A stretch of 22,913 nt of DNA from JBHHZJ01 sp046758005 (lineage in GTDB: Bacteria > Pseudomonadota > Alphaproteobacteria > Kiloniellales > J153), in the NCBI GenBank assembly GCA_046758005.1, contig JBHHZJ010000059.1, positions 1-22,913 of the forward strand, given 5' to 3'. Positions 1 to 6,576 of the stretch are shown piece after piece. A program made the position numbers and the translations under genes. The notes beneath the pieces are model-generated. The model was not told the DNA's origin. It ran no database searches and saw nothing but the letters and a program-made list of their open reading frames with translations. How positions within the stretch are numbered: position 1 is the first letter of the stretch; every line of letters starts with the position of its first letter.

Positions 1-210
1 AGCTATTGGTTAGGCGTGATCGACGCGGACGGACCCACGTCGTGCGCCTCCTCGGCGATTGATTTCGAGGAAGGGGTAATTCCGTACTGCGCCACCTGTC
101 CCTTCTATTTATTCGATCCGGGATGATTGGGGGTGGGGCCGACTTCCTTGCTGAGCTTGTCGCTGGTCATGGGCCGGGGAATCGACCGAGGGCAACACCG
201 TCACCTTTGA

Positions 211-342
211 TCCGCGGTTTTAGGCAGGCAGAAAGATCGCTGGTATGTGAATCCCGGCGATATGCCGTATGGCGGCGGCAGCGTGATCGCGTTCATCGAG
301 GACCCGGACGGCTACAAGATCGAGCTGATCGAACGCACGTAG
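211..342 (+). pseudogene. gloA: 3' remnant of lactoylglutathione lyase (glyoxalase I)
   Basis: The frame that ends at the TAG at 340-342 reads ...NPGDMPYGGGSVIAF followed by IEDPDGYKIELIERT. This is the hallmark C-terminus of glyoxalase I, the metalloenzyme that isomerises the methylglyoxal-glutathione hemithioacetal; the Glu in KIELIE is a metal ligand in that family. The frame is open only from 211, after a TGA at 208-210, and the match fades upstream of about 241. The remaining 100 or so residues of the enzyme are not visible in any forward frame from 1 to 240. I therefore call it a truncated remnant rather than a working gene. A break created by assembly, or a frame-disrupted upstream part too diverged to see, are alternatives. 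It lies just downstream of gltA on the opposite strand. Confidence 0.55.
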
Positions 343-360
343 CGCCGGAAGCGCGGAACG

Positions 361-407
361 CGGCGCCCGGGGTCGTCGCCCCGGCACCTCGTCGCTTGGG
401 CGAGACG
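361..407 (-). terminator. GC-rich hairpins downstream of gltA
   Basis: In the 66 bases between the gloA remnant and the gltA stop there is a perfect 6-bp stem, CCGGGG (367-372) with CCCCGG (379-384), and a second bulged stem around 390-407 (CGTCGC with GCGAGACG). Neither is followed by a T-run, so this may only assist termination at the convergent ends of gltA and the gloA remnant. Confidence 0.25.
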
Positions 408-408
408 C

Positions 409-1740
409 TCAGGCGCGCTGCGCCATCGGCACGAACGGGCGCTTCGGATAACCGCCGTAGAGCTGCCGCGGGCGGCTGATCTTGTGGTTGGGGTCCTCGA
501 TCATCTCCTTCCACTGCGCCACCCAGCCGACGGTGCGGGCGAGCGCGAAAAGCACGGTGAACATCGAGGTCGGGAAGCCCATCGCCTGGAGGATGATGCC
601 CGAATAGAAGTCGACGTTGGGGAACAGTTTCTTGTCGACGAAGTAGTCGTCCTCCAGCGCGATCCGTTCCAACTCCAAGGCGAGGTCGAGCAGCGGCTCG
701 TCCTTGTTGTCCAAATCGTCAAGGACTTCGTGGCAGCTTTTGCGCAGCACCGCCGCGCGCGGGTCGTAGTTCTTGTAGACCCGGTGCCCGAATCCCATGA
801 GCCGGAACGGGTCGTTCTTGTCCTTGGCGCGTTTGATGAACTCCGGAATCCGGTCCTTTGACCCGATCTCCTGGAGCATCTTGAGCACCGCCTCGTTGGC
901 GCCGCCGTGCGCCGGACCCCACAGCGAGGCGATGCCCGCGGCGATGCAGGCGAACGGGTTGGCGCCGCTCGAGCCCGAAATGCGCACGGTCGAGGTCGAT
1001 GCGTTTTGCTCGTGGTCGGCGTGGAGGATGAAGATGCGGTCCATGGCACGGGCCAGCGCCGGACGGATCTTGTACTCCTCGCACGGCACCGCGAAGGTCA
1101 TGTACAGGAAATTCTCCGCGTACTTCAGGTCGTTGCGCGGATACATGAACGGCTGGCCGACCGAGTACTTGTAGGCCATGGCCGCGATTGTCGGCATCTT
1201 GGCGATCAGGCGGTGCGAGGCGACCATGCGTTGGTACGGATCGCTGATGTCCGTCGAGTCGTGATAGAACGCCGACATCGCGCCGACCACGCCGACCATG
1301 ATCGCCATCGGGTGCGAATCCCGGCGGAAGCCCCGGTAGAAGTTGATCATCTGCTCGTGGAGCATGGTGTGGTAGGTGATCGCGTTCTCGAACTCCTCCC
1401 GCTGCTTCTTGTTCGGCAGCTCCCCGTGCAGGAGCAGGTAGCACACTTCCATGAAGTCGCTGTACTCGGCCAGGTCCTCGATGGCATAGCCGCTGTGCAT
1501 GAGCACGCCTTGCTCGCCATCGATGTAGGTGATGGCCGAATCACAACTGGCCGTTGAGGTGTAGCCGGGGTCGTAGGTGAAGAACCCGGTCTCGGCGTAA
1601 AGCTTGCGCACGTCGATGACGCGCGGGCCGGCCGTGCCCTCGAGGATCGGCAACTCCCAGGACCGGCCGGTACTGTTGTCCGTCAGGGTGACGGTGTTCT
1701 TGCTTGCCGGGGCCTTCCGGGCGGGGGTGCGCTGAGCCAT
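409..1740 (-). CDS. gltA: citrate synthase (type II, TCA cycle)
   Basis: Condenses acetyl-CoA with oxaloacetate to citrate, the entry step of the cytoplasmic TCA cycle. The 443-residue protein is full length for the hexameric Gram-negative type (E. coli 427). Catalytic residues are visible: His278 in GPAHGGANE, His319 in MGFGHRVY and Asp377 in NVDFYSG. The N-terminal region, including SCDSAITYIDGEQGVLMHSGY, is typical of the NADH-regulated family. I chose the ATG at 1740 because GAGA lies 8 bases upstream; a GTG seven codons earlier (1761) has no Shine-Dalgarno sequence. It is transcribed alone, divergently from the glycosyltransferase, from a promoter at 1785-1813. In many relatives gltA sits directly beside gltX; here the glycosyltransferase lies between them. 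Confidence 0.97.
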   Translation of the reverse strand: MAQRTPARKAPASKNTVTLTDNSTGRSWELPILEGTAGPRVIDVRKLYAETGFFTYDPGYTSTASCDSAITYIDGEQGVLMHSGYAIEDLAEYSDFMEVCYLLLHGELPNKKQREEFENAITYHTMLHEQMINFYRGFRRDSHPMAIMVGVVGAMSAFYHDSTDISDPYQRMVASHRLIAKMPTIAAMAYKYSVGQPFMYPRNDLKYAENFLYMTFAVPCEEYKIRPALARAMDRIFILHADHEQNASTSTVRISGSSGANPFACIAAGIASLWGPAHGGANEAVLKMLQEIGSKDRIPEFIKRAKDKNDPFRLMGFGHRVYKNYDPRAAVLRKSCHEVLDDLDNKDEPLLDLALELERIALEDDYFVDKKLFPNVDFYSGIILQAMGFPTSMFTVLFALARTVGWVAQWKEMIEDPNHKISRPRQLYGGYPKRPFVPMAQRA

Positions 1741-1784
1741 GTCATCGTTCTCTGTATCCACATCGAAAAACTTTAGTGCGGTGC

Positions 1785-1813
1785 ACCATAAAGGCTCTTG
1801 GCCCGTCGATCAA
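1785..1813 (-). promoter_or_regulatory. sigma-70-like promoter of gltA
   Basis: Read on the minus strand: TTGATC (1813-1808), a 17-base spacer, then TATGGT (1790-1785). Start of transcription would fall near 1778, giving a leader of about 38 nt before the gltA ATG. Spacing is ideal and both hexamers are good matches. Assigned by eye only. Confidence 0.5.
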
Positions 1814-1921
1814 TTGCGGCGGCAGGCGCGACCGTGGGTCCGGCCGATCGCTTTCTTTGGACATGCGCGCGACGGTGGGACCCGTTACGGTGGAAGCCTC
1901 GCGGCTTTCGGCCGTCCGTGG

Positions 1922-1951
1922 TTCGACAGGTCGGTCACGATTCTGCTAAAA
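1922..1951 (+). promoter_or_regulatory. candidate promoter of the glycosyltransferase gene
   Basis: TTCGAC at 1922-1927 and a TGCTAAAA element at 1944-1951 form a possible -35/-10 pair (17 bases between TTCGAC and GCTAAA). TGCTAAA followed by a GCCGCCGC tract is also found upstream of gltX, which strengthens the assignment. A 12-bp palindrome, CGGGCCGGCCCG, follows at about 1969-1980. Confidence 0.35.
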
Positions 1952-2011
1952 CGCCGCCGCTTGTTCCGGGCCGGCCCGGCCCGGCGCATGGCCTTTGGAG
2001 GGTCGCGCCGC

Positions 2012-3094
2012 ATGGCGCGAGAGCTTGCCGTCATCACGCCCGCGCTCAACGAGCGGGACAATATCCAGCCGCTCTACGACGCGCTGGAGCGCGCCCTGGA
2101 CGGCATCGACTGGGAGCTCGTCATCGTCGACGACGACAGCGCCGACGGCACCCACGAGGCGGCCGTCGAATTGGCCCATCGCAGCCCCCGTGTGCGCGTG
2201 CTGCGCCGCGTCGGGCGGCGCGGCCTCGCAACCGCCTGCATCGAGGGAGTGCTTTCCACGACCACCCCGTTCTTCGCGGTCATGGATGCCGACCTCCAGC
2301 ACGACGAAAATCTGCTACCCCGGATGCTGCAACGTCTCAAGGCCGGGGACCTGGACCTGGTCGTGGGCTCGCGTTGCCTGCCGGGCGGGGACACGGGCGG
2401 CCTGGAGGGCTACCGGAAGGAGGTCAGCGCGCTCGGCAAGACGCTTGCCCGCTGGGTCATCGGTCTCGAAATTTCGGACCCGCTGAGCGGCTTCTTCATG
2501 ATGCGCCGAGGGAGCTTCGATCCGTTGGTGCACCGCCTGTCGGGGCTCGGTTACAAGATTCTTGTCGACATCCTGGCCTCGGCCGACCGGCCCTTGCGCG
2601 TGGCCGAGCTGCCTTACGCCTTCCGCAAGCGCCACGCCGGCCAAAGCAAGTTCGGCGGTCTGGTCGGCGCTGAGTACCTGTTGCTTCTGGTCGAAAAGAA
2701 ACTGCGCGGCGTGGTGCCGGCGCGTTTCGTGCTGTTCTGCCTCGTCGGGGGCAGCGGATTGCTGGTTCACATGGGCTCGCTCTATCTCGCCTTGAAGGGT
2801 CTGGGGTTCGGTTTCAAGGTCGCGCAGGCCGTCGCCACGGTGGTGGCGATGACCAGCAATTTCTTTCTCAACAATTCCCTGACCTACGGCGACAAGCGCC
2901 TGCAAGGCCCGGCGATCCTCCGAGGGCTTCTTTCGTTCTATCTCGTTTGCAGCCTGGGCGCGGTCGCCAACGTCGGCATCGCGGTACTGCTGTTTCAGGA
3001 ATTCGGCTCGTGGGTCGTCGCGGGGCTTGCCGGCGCGGTGGTCAGCGCGATCTGGAACTACGCGCTTTCCGCCTTCGCCACCTGGCGGCGCTGA
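2012..3094 (+). CDS. GT2 glycosyltransferase fused to a GtrA membrane domain
   Basis: 360 residues. Residues 1-225 are a family 2 glycosyltransferase of the dolichol-phosphate mannose synthase type: ITPALNERDN at the start, nucleotide-sugar binding VDDDSADGT (40-47) and the metal-binding DAD at 92-94 (MDADLQHDE). Residues 238-358 are a GtrA-like domain with four hydrophobic segments and the motif SNFFLNNSLTYG (282-293). Such fusions transfer a sugar from an NDP-sugar to a polyprenyl phosphate and help move the lipid-linked sugar across the inner membrane for envelope glycan decoration; the actual sugar and acceptor cannot be read from the sequence. The start at 2012 is preferred over the ATG at 1988 because GGAGG lies about 10 bases upstream of it and the GT2 fold begins at once. 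It is a single gene between gltA and gltX, convergent with gltX. Confidence 0.9.
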   Translation: MARELAVITPALNERDNIQPLYDALERALDGIDWELVIVDDDSADGTHEAAVELAHRSPRVRVLRRVGRRGLATACIEGVLSTTTPFFAVMDADLQHDENLLPRMLQRLKAGDLDLVVGSRCLPGGDTGGLEGYRKEVSALGKTLARWVIGLEISDPLSGFFMMRRGSFDPLVHRLSGLGYKILVDILASADRPLRVAELPYAFRKRHAGQSKFGGLVGAEYLLLLVEKKLRGVVPARFVLFCLVGGSGLLVHMGSLYLALKGLGFGFKVAQAVATVVAMTSNFFLNNSLTYGDKRLQGPAILRGLLSFYLVCSLGAVANVGIAVLLFQEFGSWVVAGLAGAVVSAIWNYALSAFATWRR

Positions 3095-3100
3095 CGCAAG

Positions 3101-3139
3101 ACCGCCGCGTCGCGCGCGGACACCGTTGCGCGCGGCGGT
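3101..3139. terminator. strong bidirectional hairpin between converging genes
   Basis: ACCGCCGCG (3101-3109) pairs perfectly with CGCGGCGGT (3131-3139). With one bulged T at 3110 the stem extends by CGC (3111-3113) with GCG (3128-3130), leaving a 14-base loop. It starts 6 bases after the glycosyltransferase stop and ends 8 bases before the gltX stop, the expected place for a shared terminator. There is no T-tract on either side, so it may act together with Rho or only as an RNA 3' end stabiliser. Confidence 0.45.
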
Positions 3140-3147
3140 GGTTCGTA

Positions 3148-4569
3148 TCAGCCGCCGCCCGCCCGGTCCGCGATGCGGGCCAGGGATTCGGCGCGCCCGA
3201 GGACGGCCATGATCTCGAAGATGCCGGGCGAGGCGTCGGAGCCCGTGAGCGCCGCGCGCAACGGCTGTGCCACCTGTCCAAGTTTCACGCCCTCGGCCTC
3301 GGCGAAGGCGCGCACCGCCTCTTCGAGCATGGTTTCGCTCCACTCGTCCAGCGCCTCCAGCCGCGGGAGCAACCGGCCCAGCCGGCCGCACGCCTCCGCA
3401 TCGAGCAGCTTTGCCGCCCTGGCGGTCAGCCGCAGGGGCCGCCCGGCCACGTAGAACGCGGCGTTTTCGGCCAGTTCCTTCAGGGTCTTCGCCCGCATCT
3501 TGAGGCCGGCCATGCCGCGCGCCAGGCGGTCCCTGCCGTCGGCGTCGACCTCGTGGCCGATGGTCCGGGCCAGGCGCGGCAGGATCGCCTCGACCAGGCG
3601 CGCGTCCTCCGCCTGGCGCAGGTAGTGCCCGTTCAGGCTGTCGAGCTTGGCGAAATCGAAGCGCGCCGGGCCGCGGCCGACCGCGTCGAGATCGAACCAG
3701 GCGATCGCCTGCTCGGTCGTGATGATCTCGTCGTCGCCGTGGCTCCAACCCAGGCGCAGCAGGTAGTTGCACAGCGCCTCGGGCAGATAGCCCATGTCGC
3801 GGTAGGCCTCCACGCCGAGGGCGCCGTGGCGCTTGGACAGCTTGGCGCCGTCCGGGCCGTGGATGAGGGGGATGTGCGCGAAGGCGGGCAGGGGCCAGCC
3901 GAGGGCCTTGAAAAGCTGGGCCTGGCGGAACGCGTTGGTCAGGTGGTCGTCGCCGCGGATGACGTGGGTGATGCCCATGTCGTGGTCGTCGACCACGACC
4001 GAGAGCATGTAGGTCGGGGTGCCGTCGGTGCGCAGCAGCACCATGTCGTCGAGCTGGTCGTTGGCGACCGTGACACGGCCTTGCACCAGGTCGTCGATCA
4101 CCGTCTCGCCCGCGCGCGGCGCCTTGAAGCGGATGACGGGCTTGACGCCGGGCGGCGCCTCGGACGGGTCGCGGTCGCGCCAGCGCCCGTCGTAGAGCAC
4201 GGACCGGCCCTCGGCGCGCGCCTTGCGGCGCATCTCCTCCAGCTCCTCGGGCGTGCAGAAGCAGGAGTAGGCCTTGCCGACGGCGAGGAGTCGGCGGGCG
4301 GCCTCGGCGTGCCGGGCGGCCCGGGGAAACTGATGGACGACCTCGCCGTCCCAGTGGATGCCCAGCCAGGTCAGGCCGTCGAGGATCGCCTCGATCGCCT
4401 CCGGGGTGGAACGCTTGCGGTCGGTGTCCTCGATGCGCAGGCGGAAGAGGCCGCCGTGATGGCGCGCGTAGAGCCAGTTGAACAGCGCCGTGCGCGCCCC
4501 GCCGATGTGCAGGAACCCGGTGGGGGAGGGGGCGAACCGGGTCACGACCGGTGGGCGCTCGGAACTCAT
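3148..4569 (-). CDS. gltX: glutamyl-tRNA synthetase
   Basis: Cytoplasmic class I aminoacyl-tRNA synthetase that charges tRNA-Glu. The 473 residues match the usual 470 or so. The HIGH-type motif is HIGG at 21-24 (PSPTGFLHIGGART), the KMSKS-type motif is KLSKR at 243-247, and YMLSVVVDDHDMGITHVIRGDDH (from 187) is the classic core. Of the four-Cys zinc site of the E. coli enzyme only the first CxC is present (Cys103, Cys105); the second pair is missing (YDGRWRD), so zinc is probably not bound. The ATG at 4569 fits the family start exactly although no good Shine-Dalgarno sequence is near. It lies 93 bases downstream of glnS, the other class Ib synthetase, and has its own upstream element at 4607-4623. 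Whether it also charges tRNA-Gln cannot be told here. Confidence 0.97.
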   Translation of the reverse strand: MSSERPPVVTRFAPSPTGFLHIGGARTALFNWLYARHHGGLFRLRIEDTDRKRSTPEAIEAILDGLTWLGIHWDGEVVHQFPRAARHAEAARRLLAVGKAYSCFCTPEELEEMRRKARAEGRSVLYDGRWRDRDPSEAPPGVKPVIRFKAPRAGETVIDDLVQGRVTVANDQLDDMVLLRTDGTPTYMLSVVVDDHDMGITHVIRGDDHLTNAFRQAQLFKALGWPLPAFAHIPLIHGPDGAKLSKRHGALGVEAYRDMGYLPEALCNYLLRLGWSHGDDEIITTEQAIAWFDLDAVGRGPARFDFAKLDSLNGHYLRQAEDARLVEAILPRLARTIGHEVDADGRDRLARGMAGLKMRAKTLKELAENAAFYVAGRPLRLTARAAKLLDAEACGRLGRLLPRLEALDEWSETMLEEAVRAFAEAEGVKLGQVAQPLRAALTGSDASPGIFEIMAVLGRAESLARIADRAGGG

Positions 4570-4606
4570 CGGCGGCGGTTGGTCCTGTCCTGTCCGGGAT
4601 GCGGCG

Positions 4607-4623
4607 GCTCTTTAGCACATCCC
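4607..4623 (-). promoter_or_regulatory. repeated GGGATGTGYTAAAGAGC element upstream of gltX
   Basis: On the minus strand this reads GGGATGTGCTAAAGAGC followed by CGCCGC, 37 bases upstream of the gltX start. A copy with 16 of 17 identical bases lies upstream of glnS (6428-6444). TGCTAAA is a plausible extended -10 box, with TTGGTG 18 bases upstream of TGCTAA as a weak -35. The GC-rich tract just after it resembles the discriminator of stringently controlled promoters; that part is inference. Confidence 0.4.
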
Positions 4624-4662
4624 GCCCTGCGCCGCCACCAAGGGAAGGAGTCGATGTGAGGC

Positions 4663-6354
4663 TTACCGATTACTCTTCGCCCGGACCTTGGCCCAGGTGT
4701 CGCGGAGCGCCACGGTGCGGTTGAACACCGGCCGCTGCGGCGTCGAGTCCGGGTCGAGGCAGAAATACCCCTGCCGCTCGAACTGGACCGGCGCGCCCGC
4801 CCGGGCGTTCGAGAGGCTGGGCTCCAACAGGCAATCCTGCAACACGGTCAGCGACTCGGGATTGAGGTCGTCGAGGAAATCGCCCTCCGCGCCCGGGTCG
4901 GGCCGCGCGAACAGGTGATCGTAAAGCCGCACCTCCGCCGGGACGGCATGCGCGGCGGACACCCAATGGAGCGTCGCCTTCACCTTGCGCCCGTCGGGCG
5001 CGTTGCCGCCGCGGGTTTCGGGATCGTAGGTGCAGCGCAGCGCGACCACCTCGCCGGCGCTGTTCCTGACCGCCTCGCGGCAGGTGACGAAGTAGGCGTA
5101 GCGCAGCCGGACCTCGCGCCCGGGCGCGAGCCGGAAGAACTTGCGCGGCGGGTCCTCCATGAAGTCGTCGCGTTCGATATAGATCTCGCGCGCGAAGGGC
5201 ACGGGGCGGGTGCCGGCGCCGGCGTCTTCGGGGTTGTTGATGGCCTCCAGCTCCTCCGTGGCGCCTTCGGGGTAGTTCTCGATGACGACCTTGAGCGGGC
5301 GCAGGACCGCCATGCGCCGCTCGGCGGCCTTGTTGAGCAACTCCCGGACGCAGTGCTCGAGCAGCGCCGCCTCGACGAGGTTGTCGCTCTTCGCGACGCC
5401 GATTCGCGCCACGAAGTCACGGATCGCGGCGGGCGGAACGCCGCGCCGCCGCAGCCCGGCGAGCGTGGGCATGCGCGGATCGTCCCAGCCGCGCACGTGT
5501 TTGTCCTGCACGAGCTGCGTCAGCCTTCGCTTCGACAGTACCGTGTAGGAGAGGTTGAGGCGCGCGAACTCGTACTGTCGCGGCCGGCTCGGCACGGGCA
5601 GGTTCTCGATGAACCAGTCATAGAGCGGGCGGTGATCTTCGAATTCGAGCGTGCATAGCGAATGCGTGACCCCTTCGATCGCGTCCGACTGGCCGTGGGC
5701 GAAGTCGTAGGTGGGATAGATGCACCAGGCGTTGCCCGTGCGCGGGTGGGGCGCGTGGAGGATGCGGTAGATCACCGGATCGCGCATGTTGATGTTGCCG
5801 GAGGCCATGTCGATCCTGGCGCGCAGCACCCGCGCGCCGTCGGGAAATTCGCCCGCACGCATCCTGCGAAGGAGATCCAGGTTCTCCTCGACCGACCGCT
5901 CGCGGTAGGGGCTGTTCTTGCCCGGCTCGGTCAACGTGCCGCGGTAGGCGCGGATCTCCTCCGCGGAAAGGTCGTCGACATAGGCCTTGCCGGTGCGGAC
6001 CAGATGCTCGGCCCATTCGTATAGCTGCTCGAAATGATCGGAGGCGAAGTAAAGGTGCTCGGCCCAGTCGAAACCGAGCCAGCGCACGTCCTCCTGGATG
6101 CTCTCGATGAACTCGTGCTCCTCCTTGATGGGGTTGGTGTCGTCGAAGCGCAGGTGGCAGCGCCCGCCGAACTCCCGGGCCACGCCGAAGTTCAGACACA
6201 TCGACTTGGCGTGACCGATATGGAGGTAACCGTTGGGTTCCGGCGGGAAGCGGGTGACGACGGTGTCGTGGCGACCCGCGCGCAGGTCCGCGCGGATGAT
6301 GTCGCGGATAAAATCCCGGGCGCCTTCGTCGATCGCGGTCTCAACCTCAGTCAT
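4663..6354 (-). CDS. glnS: glutaminyl-tRNA synthetase
   Basis: Charges tRNA-Gln directly with glutamine. 563 residues against 554 in E. coli. Motifs: FPPEPNGYLHIGHAKS with HIGH at 45-48, RFDDTNP at 69-75, and VLSKR at 272-276 as the KMSKS equivalent; the two C-terminal beta-barrel anticodon-binding domains are present (GGNAPDGRKVKATLHWV, then LFARPDP and FLDDLNPESL). The ATG at 6354 has GGAG 9 bases upstream; an earlier GTG at 6387 adds 11 residues that look non-homologous. It is probably transcribed ahead of gltX, each with its own copy of the shared upstream element. Most alphaproteobacteria lack GlnS and make Gln-tRNA by GltX plus GatCAB, so this gene was probably acquired by transfer, although its base composition now matches its neighbours. 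Confidence 0.97.
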   Translation of the reverse strand: MTEVETAIDEGARDFIRDIIRADLRAGRHDTVVTRFPPEPNGYLHIGHAKSMCLNFGVAREFGGRCHLRFDDTNPIKEEHEFIESIQEDVRWLGFDWAEHLYFASDHFEQLYEWAEHLVRTGKAYVDDLSAEEIRAYRGTLTEPGKNSPYRERSVEENLDLLRRMRAGEFPDGARVLRARIDMASGNINMRDPVIYRILHAPHPRTGNAWCIYPTYDFAHGQSDAIEGVTHSLCTLEFEDHRPLYDWFIENLPVPSRPRQYEFARLNLSYTVLSKRRLTQLVQDKHVRGWDDPRMPTLAGLRRRGVPPAAIRDFVARIGVAKSDNLVEAALLEHCVRELLNKAAERRMAVLRPLKVVIENYPEGATEELEAINNPEDAGAGTRPVPFAREIYIERDDFMEDPPRKFFRLAPGREVRLRYAYFVTCREAVRNSAGEVVALRCTYDPETRGGNAPDGRKVKATLHWVSAAHAVPAEVRLYDHLFARPDPGAEGDFLDDLNPESLTVLQDCLLEPSLSNARAGAPVQFERQGYFCLDPDSTPQRPVFNRTVALRDTWAKVRAKSNR

Positions 6355-6427
6355 GCCGTCGTGCTCCGGGCCTTGGTTCCGACACACAGCTCCACGGTTT
6401 CGGTCTGACCGGTGGCGGGAACGCGGC

Positions 6428-6444
6428 GCTCTTTAACACATCCC
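6428..6444 (-). promoter_or_regulatory. repeated GGGATGTGYTAAAGAGC element upstream of glnS
   Basis: On the minus strand this reads GGGATGTGTTAAAGAGC followed by GCCGC, 73 bases upstream of the glnS ATG. It is nearly identical to the copy in front of gltX. A convincing -35 box is not visible, so its role as promoter or operator is open. Confidence 0.4.
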
Positions 6445-6576
6445 CCGGCGTTGGGCCATGTTTGCCGCCGGCGCGCATCGGCGCCCTCGTCAGGACCGCT
6501 TGGCTTGAGCTAAGGTGGGAATTCCCGCGGCCTCCCGCGAGGCCGGTATCGAGCGGGGCGCCGGGGGGAGCCTCGG

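Noticed and set aside
1..126. Open frame from the window edge (ending ...PYCATCPFYLFDPG, TGA at 124-126) that could be the end of an upstream gene with a CxxC motif
   Set aside because: Only 41 codons, third-position GC clearly below that of the real genes here, and I recognise no family. It may be chance.
2315..4618. A 767-residue minus-strand open frame spanning the glycosyltransferase and gltX
   Set aside because: It is a shadow frame with Arg/Pro/Gly-rich composition typical of out-of-frame reading in high-GC DNA; gltX in the correct frame and the glycosyltransferase on the other strand explain the sequence.
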